DNA of 64,000 nt, from assembly GCA_900660155.1 (NCBI GenBank), contig CABFPE010000242.1:949455-1013454 (forward strand), read 5' to 3'. Both the position numbers and the translations under genes were made by a program. Of the stretch, positions 8,686 to 22,800 are shown one piece after another (position 1 is the first letter of the stretch; every line of letters starts with the position of its first letter). This DNA is from Hofstenia miamia. Taxonomy: Eukaryota; Xenacoelomorpha; Acoela; Hofsteniidae. The notes beneath the pieces are model-generated. The model searched no databases. It saw nothing but the letters and a program-made list of their open reading frames with translations, and was not told the DNA's origin.

Positions 8686-10500
8686 CTTCAAGATCCGGAT
8701 CCGATCCGATCTGAATTTTTAACGAAATTTCAGTTTTCATTCCGAAACGGATAAAAATTTAAATAAATATTCTAACAATAAATAAACATGGACTTAAAAA
8801 ATATTTATGTTTTTTTAAATGTGAATAGAAAATTTTAAGTGCTTCAACAATATCTTGAGATAAAAATGTATATATACTTACGAAATGGTGCACGCAAATC
8901 AACTTATTTGTAATCTTTGTAATAATCTAGGTTCTAAAATTGTCATCAACAACAATCAATGTATTTATAGAGTTTATGTAGGTGAGTTTTAAATAGTATT
9001 ACCTCCCGTATTAACTTTTTATGTCCAAATTCAAAAATAACCACTTTGCAATGTCACTATGAATTGAAGTTGTTTCAAACAAGATAGATTTACTTCAAAA
9101 TTGCATCTAAGGCGATGAAAACAAGAATAACACAAATATGGCAAATTAAAGAACAACCCTAAAATTTATATAGAAACACATTAAATAAATTGCTGTAGTG
9201 TATTAAAATCAGTGATAAAAAAATTAATTCTTCAAACAAAATCTGAGATTTAAATATAAATTTTGATTTTTACTGAAATTGGATTAAAATGTTTAAATAA
9301 TATAACAGAAACATTAAATATTAATTAACTTAATAGTATACCGACAGTATGATTCCATAAACATTTTTCTATTAGTGATTATAATAATGAAGACCATTTG
9401 AATACCAAGTTGATCTTGGCTTTGCAAGTTGCTTAAAGTGCATATTAAAATGAGATCATATCTCTGATTTTCAATATCAATTGACATATTGTGCTAGGGT
9501 GAACGTTTTAATTAAATTTTAATGAATTTTTAAAAAAGTTTATTTCTTAGGAAGCTTCTCTGTTTAACTTCTACGTACAAATGAACAGATTTTGTGAACA
9601 TTCGAATTTTTTCATTTATTAGTGTCATTTCCAAACCCTTTTCTAAAAAGTTCATTTTGTGTGCTTAGTCGTAAATTATTTGGTGTACATTTCTTCCACA
9701 ATTATAGGAAGTTTTTTCAATGCCCATTAGGAAATTTGGAGATCCATTGATTAATGTGCTTGAATGTAACGTTGCAAATTTCTACTTAAGTGTATTTCTG
9801 TGCTTAAAAAACTATAAGGTAGTACCTTCAGATTTTGTATATTTTCATTAGATTTTCAGCTAGGAGTGCTTAAAAATATCTCCATAGTTTAAATAGAATC
9901 ATATCCAGCAATATATTTCGCTAAATATTTAGCGTCATCAGAAATAGAAATTTACCGCACTAAATTTTTCCAATTCGACGTAATGAAATTTATAAATTTA
10001 ATGAAAACGTGAGAACAATAACAAATAAAATCTATTCTGAATATAAAAGCACCTACTAATTTTGAAGATTTGTATGACGTTGTTTACAAAATTACATAGA
10101 TCTGTGGAGATACGTATGTTGGATAAGACAATTATGTATTCGAAACTACCAGCAATACTGTTGGTAACTTAATCTGGAAATGTTTCACTTGCACCCAGAA
10201 ACAGATGAAACATCGTCCCGTACTACAAGACTTGGATGGCATTTTTTCTTAATTTGTCAAATCATTTATATAAATCAATGTTATTCCCAGGTTTAGACTT
10301 TTTGCCAACTCAAGAGGATGCAGCATCATAGAGGCCAACAATAGTGCTACGTACAAATCACCTGGGAAGTGGCAAAAATATTAGAAATAGGATAACTTAA
10401 AAGAACAGTAAATAATTAGAAGACACTCCAGTATTTAAATCAATCCCAAACTAATATTCAACAAATAACATATTTATAATTTTAGTAAAGCAATTCATTC
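8686..10500. other. Intergenic DNA, no gene recognised
   Basis: AT-rich sequence without long open frames. The only structure noticed is a short run of GATCCG-like hexamers at about 8,691-8,712. This stretch separates the foldback element from the 3' end of the topoisomerase gene. Confidence 0.5.
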
Positions 10501-10507
10501 CAAAACA

Positions 10508-10513
10508 TTTATT
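10508..10513 (-). terminator. Candidate polyadenylation signal of TOP1
   Basis: AATAAA on the minus strand, 372 nt beyond the TOP1 stop codon; it is the first canonical hexamer found downstream of the stop. Assignment rests on position only. Confidence 0.35.
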
Positions 10514-10884
10514 TACCGGATAACAGGTTTTACAAAGTTTTTGCAAATATAATACAATATAATAAACTTTAAAGTTGTTATACTGACGATGCAATTTACT
10601 TTGTGTCAGATTTCAATTACTTAAAAACAAAGTTGTAAATAAAGAAAGTTCATTACAGAAAGTCAATTATTTATAAATATTCACATAAAAACTTCATACA
10701 GAACTGAGAATATTGAGCTAAGTACACCACATATGAAAAATAGGACTATAAAATTACAATAAAATAAAATTTAGTCGAAAAGTACAAATAGTTCCGCCAT
10801 TCCTAAAACTATGCCTACAGTTATCTCATACAATACAAAGTCTAACACTTAAAAAATTAGCACCGACGTAATTCCCGACCCCGT

Positions 10885-13800
10885 TTATTCTTCCATATCT
10901 TCATCACTTGGCTGGTCCACATCAGCATCCTCGGAACAATGAGTGGGGACCTTGTGGGTTGAGGTGGTAGACAGGTCTCTGAACTGAAAGGTATCATCCG
11001 CCATGTCTAAAGCCCAAGCAAACTTCTCGCGATGAGTTTTAGTAAAACATTTCTCTATTGGTACCTCGAATCGTTTACACCTAATTTAGTATAAAGATTA
11101 CATTAAATATTAATAAAAATTATTTATTTGCAAATAAATGAGGTTTTTAAAAATAAAACCACTATTGACACCAAACTACAAATAGAAAAAACTAGTTAAC
11201 AAATGGCATAGCCACCCCTATTATCTCCCAAACTAATGGTACAAACAAGATAATATTGGGCATGTAACGACTGACATGAAATTTTCATTTCTGAAAGAAA
11301 GTTCACATTACCATGACGACTTCATCAAAATAATGATTTTTAGTTGAAACTGTAATGTTATAATTCACCCAGAGGTGTCTACGGATTTATTGTACAGATA
11401 TAGGCCGAAATTACATGAAATCCTAAAAATTTAGACATCTGCAAGAATTTGACAGCCATTCCAGTAGCAAGCTTTTGGTGCTTCCGTCAGTTAACTCCGA
11501 CAAAATATTAAAAAACAGAAAATATCAAACAAAAATATGATTTTTTCAGGAGTTATGAATAAAATGAGAGGGGTGGTTAGTTTTACCCATTTCTGAGAAG
11601 TGAATGGCATGAACAATTTCGGTATATTTTCATGTATAGAGAAAATTTGATAATTGGGAAGAAGTAGGATAGAAACACTTAGTAATGAAAAACGCCATAT
11701 GATGTAATTCAAGGCAAGAGATGACAAAATACTTACCAAGCAACCGTGATGCGAGGGTCTAAATAGTTCAACTTTGAGGTTCCTAACGCAATCGTTTTGT
11801 TTTCATCCTTGTCAGTAGCTTGCACATTAAGCTTATTCAACTGCTCATTTAACCTTTCGGCAACCCGCTTTTTCTTCTCTAATAAACTAAAAACAGAATA
11901 TTATCTAACGTCGAAATCAATATAATTTAGAAGAGGTAGTACATGTAGATAATTCTAAATCATAAAACAATGTATTTCAAATGTTGGGCATGAACCAAAT
12001 GGCATACATGTTTTAGTATTGATAAATGTTGTGAATTGATGTAAATAGGGTAAAATTCAATACACATAGGACCATTCTTTTTGCAGAATTTACTACTCCA
12101 AAGTAAACAAGCGATCACATTTTATTCAGTAAAGTTGTTAGCTAGAAAACATAATCTCTGGCTAAGTGTGTGCATCTTTAAAAGCATAAACCCAAAATAC
12201 GCACTTAAACGGACAATGCCACACATAAATTTATACGACGGTTTATCAATATAAGTCAAAAGCGAATTAAATCAAATTGAAAGAAGAAATTGTTTGGCTT
12301 GAACTATTAATGTTAATTCTGATGAGATATGACATGAACGAAACTATACTTAGTCTCGGCTGCGCAAAATATCAAAAGAGATTTTCATCATTAAATTCAA
12401 TCGTACTCTTTATTTGCTTTCGATCCAGGATTCGATTTATATTCCGCCTTTAAAGACTTATACTCTTGCTTAGCTGCGGAATAAGCAGTTCGTTTTTCAT
12501 TGATTTTCTGTTGAAGGTTTTCCATGGCTTTGTCAAAGGACTTCGGCACTGACCGCTGATGGTTACACAGAATAGCAACTGCTCGATTTGCACGATTATA
12601 GGACAAAACCTTTTGAGGAATCCCATCTTCATCTAAAAGGTATGAGGCTTAAAATTCAAGTAATCCAAAACATTATCACAAAACGTACCGAAAGTGGCAA
12701 AAACTAAATTATCAATTACTAGGTTATAACAGTTCAAATGCGACAATGCATCCTGTGGTAGAAAAAAATTTATTTGGTATAGTATGATTCAAGGATTCTA
12801 ACTTTTATCAAAAGAATGGGTATAGGTGGACTTCAATAACATATGTATTTACCACATGTATGTAGAACAAAGTGTGTATGTCATACTAACAAACTAGCAA
12901 TGAATGGACTTCGTATATCTTTGCATCCATGATGCAATGAAAGAAATTTGATGATATCAAAACATATTTCGAAAATACAACTTCCCTCAAAACCTAGTTA
13001 TTACACATTCAATATCCCAATGGGTAGATTTACAATTTAATGTGTGCGCATTACATTGTTTACAAAATGTTAAACAAAACCCTGTCGTCGAATTACCAGA
13101 GCATTAGTTCGTATAAAAACAAAAACACAATTATAATATATTCCATATAAAAGGCGACTCTACTCTTCTCTTTAGATGCAACAACTCCATCATGTCAACA
13201 TAATTTAAAGCAGAAATGGTTTTAACAGCAGTTGTCTCGAAAATTTTTTTTACTGAAAAATAGCTTAAATCGCAGATTTAAAAAAAGAAAACTCAATTCT
13301 TATATACAAAAGCAGGGTAAATTAATAAGAAACGTTTTTGAACGTAATTAAGCCAAATTTGTAGAATCCTGGATACTACAAACGAACTTTAGTCTCACCT
13401 GATTGACGCTTAAGTGAAATAATATTCTGTGGGAATAACTACACTTTAGTCGATATGAGACGATATTTTTAACCTTAGAAATTTACACCTGGTAAATATT
13501 GGTTTCTTGCCATTCAAAGATCACGAAAGCATCACTTAATTCTAATAAACTTTAACGTATTTTAAAATTCATGAAGTGAGGGTCATATCGAGCAAACAGG
13601 AACCCAACCATTTTTGTGTGGCGCATTGGATTTCTAAAATGGTTTATGTAGGTGTGCGATTGAATGACAAATGGGAGGTAATCTGTGACACTTTATACAT
13701 AATAAATGACGGTTTATCACCATTGTCTCAAATCTTTTGTGTACATTTAATCGACACAAAACAACCCATATAGATACAGACTATTCGTAAGTTTGTTTAA

Positions 13801-16800
13801 ATGCAAAATAGAATTCGACTTACCTTGTGTCATGATTTCCAACTGTTCTTCCAACGTTTTTGATGCATTATAGGTACGAAAAACTTTCGCAGTTAATCCT
13901 TCCATTATTTCATTGAGATGTTTATTTAAAACAGTAGTATTGATTCTATCAAATAGATCATCATCGCCATTTTTGTTTTCCATGAACAACTGAAGATTTT
14001 TGTACACCTGAAATGTAAGCATAAATTAACCGGCAATGAAAGAAATATATTGTGTGAAAAACTAATTTAAATAAACAATAAAAAAATAAAAGCGTAATTT
14101 ACAGCAATGAAAGTGTTAAATACACAAATGCCTATAAAATGCTATCACATCATAACTCAAAACACCAGTAGTAATTGAATTGAATAATTTTGGAAATAGC
14201 GTATAAAGCTGATAGTATAATTCAACATGAAACATTTGATAAATAAATCAAACACAAAGTTAAAATAACATATGCATCATTTAAAGTTTTTAAAATATTT
14301 GATATAAACATGCACAAACCTTTTTTTCAACAGGTACAAAATTATGGTACCGAATGGAATCTTTACCCAAGAAGTCGAATTCTACAACAAATTCATTCTC
14401 CTCAACCTTGTCATGAAGTTTAATATGCTCTACTCTAAGTGAACAGCAACCGACAGTATCTGCAGTTTCTTCGGACTCTTTTTCATTGCCCGCTCTTAAA
14501 GCCAACTAAACATTATTTAGTAAAATTCAAATCCTGCAAAGCAAACCTTATCAATGAAATAGAGTGCGACACCTCGTTGTCGAACTTTCATTTCTTTATC
14601 CCGCCATTCTTGCATGTAAGTTTCTCGAATTTGATTGACGAGTGGGTGCAGTTGACGAGCCTTTTCGTACTTCATCCAATCTTTTTCACCTAAAAATGTA
14701 CTGTTAAAAGAATTCAACATTTAGCTCTTCGAGCAAGTTTCCTGTTTCATGAAATGATGAAAATGTTTGAGGACACGGTAGAGAGGAAACAATAGTGTCG
14801 TCATATTAGCTAGGGCAAGATGATAATTCACCATTCAATGATATTTTTGCATGAATTAATTTCATAAAGTCAAATACATTTCTGTAAAACGGTTGTTTCG
14901 CTTTCGTCAGCAAAATGCAAGGGCCTAACAAATTCCAAGAAATTTGAGGGAATTTATGATGAAATTTCAATATACTTTGTCAGCATCTGAGTGCGCTGAA
15001 GCTCAAAATAAGTTAGTTTATGAATCACTTGGCTTCAATACACACAATTAGACAAATATCTGCAGAAAAGGAGAATAAGTGAACACACAACTTCTCAAAA
15101 ACCTATTTTAGCACAAGTTAAGCAAAAAGTGTTTGGTATGGTCCACACAATACCCAAAACACTAGGAAAGACTGGGACGAATATCTGTTTTTCATGAAAT
15201 TTTAATAGAGATATCAGAACAAATTGGAATTTGTTAGTCGTTTTTCTGGAAACTTTCTACGTTACAAATGGAAGTATTTGGCAAAATGTTTTTTCAAGAT
15301 AAGCTAAAAACTAATGATATAATCTGCATTTTGTTAGTCAGGATATCACGTACTGATTCATGTCTACTAAAACATGATAATAGTTAGAACGAAAAATATT
15401 GTAGCAATATGAAACTAAAAATGCTTGGTAACTTTTTCATCAAGAAAACGCTCTTTATCCCGCAAAATCAAGAAAAATTCTGGAATTACTCTGCTTTCAA
15501 ATTGACTTCCAGGATTTGAATATCATTGAGTATGGAGAAGATTTTGAGACTGGGAATGGGATATTTTTAATGTTCTTTGGCACTGTGTAGAAAAATAATT
15601 TTTCTCAATGCTTCGCAAGAAAATTTCACAGTTATATTCCTCGGTACATATACACTTGAAGATAAATGTGTTATCTCTGCAAGTGAATGTGCTACAAAAT
15701 ATTAGGTTTCCATAGTACTGTATTTTTCCTCAGAATAGATTTGCGGGACGTTTAATATTTTTTCGACAGATCTAACTAATATGGCCAGCACTATACTTTA
15801 CGTCTTAGCTAAATTAAACTTTCGTGAAATACTAGCAAAAGTGTTTTAAAGCATTCTAAACTTAGAAAGCAAACAAGGAATACTCGTTAGTAGTTTAAAT
15901 TATAAGAGAACATGCCAAACCTTTTAAACGAGAAGTAGCGTTTAACATAATATATTTAACACCGCCTTGAATGTTTTCAGTCCAAGAACACAACCAAGAA
16001 ACGGTGTTGTCATGCCGCACTTCTTTCCATTTATGTCCTTCTGGAGCTGGTAGCTTATAACCTCTAAAATATTGAAATCATTCAACAAAATGATTTTTTT
16101 TTAAATCGTAACAGGCAAAACTTTTGAGGATAACATACTTGCTGCAATTAATAATTATGTCTTCAGGCAGCACTCGGCGCTTAAGCATCCCCATCTTCGG
16201 ATGGTCTCCCCGACCTCGGAACAGGCCAGGGGGTTCGATTCTAAAATTCCCAATTTTCTGTTTATGACCATCAAAATTTGCGAACCCGTATTCTTCAATG
16301 ATTTTTTCATTGGCCAACTTTTCTTCCTAAAAGTAGCAATGAACACACAAGATAAAATGCAATATTCATTAATCAAAAAATGGAAGTTTAATTACCCTTA
16401 AAATACATTGACTGTATTAAGCTAATAGCGTCACATTCAAATTGTAGTTGAAGACAACAGTGACCTCAACACTATTTGCTAAATTCGTGATTCCTCGAAA
16501 TGAACAAAGTTTAGTCGATTAGTTAAACATATTTTTATAATAAAAATCCTATTTCTGGCAGAAACGTGTCTGACCTAAAAAATAGGATCTTCCCACTTAT
16601 AATAGAATGCATTTAAAGCAATCCTATACAAATTTTCAAGAGCATGGCAGATAAATTCATAGAAAACAAGTCCCTCAGCAATATTTCAAAAAGCCTTTTT
16701 TGGCAAAAAAATCCAATTTTTACAAGGTCCGAAGCTATTAACAATGGATCATTTGTCAAATGCTGTGTCTCACGGAGTGAAAAATTTTTTGATTTTTGAA

Positions 16801-19800
16801 AAAAGGAGTCATAAAAAACTGCCGTTACTTCTAGAACCATAAGTTTTCATGTTCTTATGTAGTTCCATCTTAACTGTGCTGGCTACACGGTATTTTCATT
16901 TGCAAATATCCTCAAAATCAATAGTAATGGCCTCATCCCGTATGCATTTAAGCCTTTAAAAAACCATTAAATTTCACTGTTATCTCATTGAAATGTTTAC
17001 ATGCAATGCTATTTTAATAATGTAAAGCTTTAAAATCTCATCCTGAAGCGCTACAAATTGGTGTACAGCATGAGGTCATAAATATATATTTGGAGGATTT
17101 TGCAATGTTGACTCTTTGATAGTAAGAATAGAAAGTAACCAGTTAGATAGCAATTACATAAACACTTTCAAAGTGTGGTTCTAGAAGGAGAGACAGATTT
17201 TTTAGAACCCTCTTTTTCAAAAATAAAAACACTTTTTCGCTCCAACGTAATTGTCATCTCTTCAAATGTTGCTTGTGCATAAATGTTGTTTCATAAAACG
17301 CTATTTGTCACTGTCTAATATTTTGTACCGAATTCCAACAGTTGTTGATTTATGTTCTAGTTCACACACTGTTAACGGAATTAGCCACTTAAACTATTCA
17401 GCATTGACTACCGCTCTACATGTAAACATTCTGCTAAAACAGACTTTCTGAGTATTGGAGTTGAACTAACTACTTTGGACATATTTGATGAGTAAAATCA
17501 AAAAAAATTAAGGAATAAATTTACCCTCAATAATGAAGGAAATTAAATAATATAATGGTGGATTACTACCTTCTTTTCTTCTTTCGATCGATTTTTACGT
17601 TCTTCAGATCGTTTCTCAAAATAAGCATGAATTTCTCTAAAATCACATTTACTGAGGTCTCTGATAACTTCTTTTTCGGCTTTTGTCATTTCCTAGATAT
17701 TACTAAATAATGTTTTGGAAGGTAAATCCTCTATACATACTCCTCTCCAATCTTTAAAAAAATTGCGATTAAAAATTTCTTTTTGAGTGTAATCATGTGT
17801 AAGCATTTTGGCGTAAAATGTGGCAACTTCTTCAGCTGGTTGAGAAAGATCCATTATGTTACCGTCATAGTAGAACTTGACATTTACTGGCAAAGGTACA
17901 TAGGGCGGAGCGAAGACTGGACCTTTATGTTCAAGTTGACGCCACTTAATACCATCGGGTAGGCGTTCTTCTTCCCACCTAAATAGTTTGGCATTAAGAT
18001 TGAATCAAAAAATACTTGATTAAAAACAAAATAATGTACAAATAATATAGGATTGAACGATGCGCAAGTTCAAGCTGTTCTAATAAATTTTTGAGTATAC
18101 TATTTTAAACTGTACAATGACTAGCTCTATGGATTTGTACAGGAAAGAGATTACATAATCAATGAGTAAATAATTCCAAAAGATAGTGTGAAAATTAAAG
18201 TCAACAATAGTTTGAAAAGTTTAATCAATGGCGATTATGATAATGTATTATTTACTCACCATTTCCAAACATCTTGAGGAACAACATCTTTACGTTTTTT
18301 AGGTGAAGCGGTTGATTTCGGTTCTTGTTTAATCTTAGGTTCGGTTTTAATTTTTGGCTCAGACTTCACTTTCGGCTCTGACTTGATTTTATGTTCTGAT
18401 TTTATTTTAGGCTCAGCTTTGACTTTTTTATTTCCAGCATCGGCTTTCTAAAAAATGCAAGTAAGCTTATATCTAATCTATGTAGGATTATAATGTCATT
18501 CTTTTAGAAAAAGACATGTTTGAGTTCAAAAAAACTCAATCTACAACAGTTTTTTTTCACATTTTATTGATTTTTTATACAATATCTAAAGCCAGACCCT
18601 CTTCCATTAATATAATTAAAAAACTCATACAAAGCTACATTGAAATATCTGCCACCTCTTATATCGATTCCATGCTGCTTTTAACTGTTATGGTCTCCCA
18701 ATTATATTATAGTAGCGAAGATTGCACGAATTCTTATGAAATTTCTTATATTATATATTAGACGGGCAGAAAAACAACATACGCGTATTTGAGAATGTTT
18801 TCGCTTTTTTGCCTTTTTTTTGCCATCGTCACTGGAAACATAGTCGTCTTCAAAATCATCGTCGTTGCCATCCTCAATTTCATTTGCACTGGATGACATT
18901 TTAGATTCTGCTTTGACTGCCGAAGCACGTTGGGACTAAATGCACAAGAATATCGGTTTGAATGGTTGAAAATAACATCATACACAATTTCATTGGAATT
19001 TAGTGATTAATAGAGTATATATTCATTTCAAGCAGGACAAAAAGCATCTTCAATAAATAGCGTGCTTACATAAAGGTTCATAATGATTATAGTTAAGGGT
19101 ACATACATACCGAATGTATATTTAAAGAACCAACAACCGAGTTCAGGCGAATTGGTAACGCATATATGTTCCGTTGAAATTAAAATGCTTAAAATAAAGC
19201 GCAATACTCACATTGATTTTTTATACACAGTACAGAGGAATTTCAAACATCGAACAAGGTCCCACTATTAAACGCATTATTAGAACAAAATAGAAACATT
19301 TAAAGCAAAACGAACAACAATATACATATAAATTTGATTTGTAGACCGATAAAAGAATGACAAAACATCTGCAATTTGGAAGTAAAAGACTTACAACACC
19401 ATAGTATCGATCTGTATTAGGCTCTTCTTTTAGTTTCTAAAATAAATGTAAATATTAATAAACTGTTAAACTCTACCTTGGAATGAAATTCGTCGTCGGA
19501 GTGTGATGACTTGTGTCTTTTATGCTCTTTATCTTCATGTGAACTTTTTTTATGTTTTTTTTCTTTATGCTCCTTATGCTTCTTGTGTTTTTTCTCCTTG
19601 TGATGTTTTTTTGGGTGGTGAGAATCTTCAAAATTTACTGCAGATGTGTTCAGCTAAATCAGCATTTAATGTATGTTTCAGCTAAAGAAGATATACTTCT
19701 GTATTGTGATTACTTAAATGACCATTGACGAGCTAAAATCAAATTTGAAATTATGTATAGTCAACTCACACATCAAAAACATTTATATGTATAACTTTTG

Positions 19801-22800
19801 TGAGAAACTAAGCTATCACTTATGAAAAATCTTGCAGGTTGCATAAAATTTAAATTTTTACCTTGATCTTAAACAACCTGGTGTTCTTTAAAAAAGCTAA
19901 AACCGTTTTTACACCATTTCAAGAAATTTTCTGAAATATCATTATCAACTTTAGAAATTGTGAACGAGCTTGAATGTAATTTGAAAATGTATACTAAAGT
20001 TTAATTCTGTTCCTGAAATGCTCGACACTACTTTTCTTTTAAAATTCACATTTTCAAAAAAATTCTCTTCACACCTAATGCTAAGATATTTTATAAAGCT
20101 TAAAGTCCATGGAATCAACAAATTTAACTTTCTTTATAGGTATATAGACCTCCCATAGAAATCGCGGCACTGACAGGGGAGACCCTAACATTAGCGAGAA
20201 GCAAATTTAAAGCAAATGGTAGCTGTGGGCTTCTACTTCTAAGTATGCAACCCTAACAGTACTAGATTTGCTGTCATTAAGTTTGCATACATGCATACAA
20301 CATAATATCTATCGAGTTTGTGGTACGAATTCTACTTAACTAAAAAAATTTCACTTTGTGTATATTGAACCCAACCAGAGTATTTTCTACCCAAGTGATT
20401 AAAATCTAAATTTACCAAATCTAACAAATCTTTGTTTTATCAAATGCAATGTCATTCGAAATAACCACTGAATTTTTTAAATAGTCCGAAAAAATCCAAC
20501 TAAGAAAACAAATGCTAAATGCTGATTGAAACAACAATCAAATTCTGCAGCATTAGCCAATACTTGCACTTTCTTGATATTTCCAAAAAAGTAAAACAAT
20601 CTAAGTCTATGAATGGCTTCCAAAGATACTGCTACCAAAGTTAGTTTTGAAAATGTGGAATTGTAAAATCTGTGAATGAAAAGTTGTCTAATTCCTAAAC
20701 ATTTTGCAATTTTCAAAAAACCAGAAGCCAAACCAATATTTGTGTTTAGAAATTTACATCAGCTTATAATTGGCTTAGAATAAGCTAAAATTTTAAACAT
20801 AAAAGACTGGTTCTAGTGAAACTTAATTGTAGGGCTTAGAGAGAACGCGACTCGAAACATTTCTACCTAAAGCTTCAAAGGAAATTTTGACAATAATGAA
20901 CATTTTTTAAAAGACTAGTTTTGAAGTCTGATACAAAAAGAATATTATCCATTCAAATGTTACTTGATTATTTCGAATTTAGGCAACATTTTGAAATAAA
21001 TATAACACAGTCACTATATTTGGATTGCCCAAAACGCATTCACTGAAAATACGAATACAACTACAGAATGGGTCATACGTTTACAATCATATATAAAGAA
21101 TATTTTTATATATTTCAGATACATAACTGATGCGTTTGACAATGAGAAAAGAAATGAAATTATACTGATAGCAGACTCAGGACGCAATAATATGGATGCA
21201 CACGTAAAAATCAAACACATAGTGGCAAGTTGCAGAGAAACTGGACATTTTGAAGGTAAACCGTTTCGGCACTTGCAGAAATTATACGAATCTCTGGAAA
21301 TTTTATTTGTGTCCTGTGAACATAATTTTTTCTGAATCAACTATATACATATCTGCTAAGTGGGAGTTCATATTCACTTTAAATATACTGCCAGTGGCTT
21401 GATTGATTCGTTAAATCTGCATCCCTGCACACGGAAACAAAGATTCCTGATTTTTCTTAAACTGCTAGTCGGCTTCTTAAAATTCTTTCCTAGAAACAGG
21501 GTCACAAAACAAATACTCTAGAAAGTTTAAAAATGTTAACCATAGCTAAAACAAAAGTCGATATCTTGAACAGACTTGCAGTGTAAATAAAACAACCTAA
21601 TTTTTACGATGAAAGCAAATTTTTTCGCCAAAGAAAAACTATTTCATTGAAAGAATGAGAATCCTAAATAATAGTTTCAGACGCAATAAAAAGGCTATTT
21701 ATCATGTTGCAAGAAATGCACACATCTCTATTACCAAGTTTATTTCCACCAAGATGTTGGAACTCAGTTCATCATAGTCTCAAAACATGTTGGGATTTGG
21801 ATAATATGCTTAGAGAGATTTCGTTTGGTAAATTTGATCCACGTGGAGAAACCTCATATATATTTGATTTACATTCTTAGTAAAACTTGAAACATACAGT
21901 TTATCAAGCCAAGACACCAGACAATCCTCTCCAGGAATATATAACCAATAGAAACATAACCCTACGTGTGCCAAAACTCGTTAATCAAAAGTTGAAAGGA
22001 CATATTTATCAATATAATGTTTGCAGATTATGTATAAATGCAATAAATAGAAATACACCGAAACGATATATATTATACTTTCTGGTTGAAACATACTTAT
22101 TAAATAAGTAGATTCTGCATAAAAAATTAAAAATTAATCTCCAACAATTTTGAAGATTATGTATAAATGCAATAAATACAAATGCATTGAAATAATATTG
22201 CATATTGTACTCTCTAGTTGAAAATCAACAAGAGGAAAAAATATGCTTATTAAATAAGCAGATTCTGCATAAAATTAATCTCCAAAAATTTCGCAGATTA
22301 TGTATAAATGCAATAAATAAAAATGCATTGAAATAATATTGCATATTGTACTCTCTAGTTGAAAATCAACAAGAGGAAAAAAATATGCTTATTAAATAAG
22401 CAGATTCTGCATAAAATTAATCTCCAAAAATTCGCAGATTATGTATAAATGCATTGAAACAATATTGCATATTGTACTCTCTAGGTGAAAATCAATAGAG
22501 GAAAAAAATATGCAAATCGAATATTGCAGAGATTGAACAAATTTTTGACTTAATTAAAATGATGCCGTTGTAAGCCTAGTCAAACCGATGGTTGAGAAAA
22601 CTTTAACATAAAATCAGCATATAGTTAGCTACAATGATCAACAACTAAGTTAAAATATGTTGGCTAATGCTAAATGTTAAAACTAACTTACTAAAAAAGA
22701 AAGACTTTAAATTTTCGAAAACTACAAGTGGAGATCAAATTATTGAATAATTAGTTAAACATTGTTAAAGCTATAACTAAGCACTAAAAGAAGTACATTT

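Noticed and set aside
6686-8690. Target-site duplication around the foldback element
   Set aside because: Flanks ATGAC and CTTCA do not match; no convincing duplication of any length was found.
18516-18761. 81-codon plus-strand frame within TOP1 intron 4
   Set aside because: Lies between two well-supported minus-strand exons, resembles no known protein, and is of a length expected by chance in DNA with about 30% GC.
19860-20260. Series of protein-like open stretches on the plus strand in TOP1 intron 1
   Set aside because: They lie in different frames with no consistent splice sites. Runs of about 40 open codons are expected several times per kilobase at this composition.
20477-20731. 84-codon minus-strand frame in TOP1 intron 1
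   Set aside because: No similarity to topoisomerase, no start or splice context that fits, and not needed for the exon model, which is complete without it.
22023-22520. CRISPR-like array
   Set aside because: Contiguous tandem units of ~141 bp without unique spacers, inside a eukaryotic intron.
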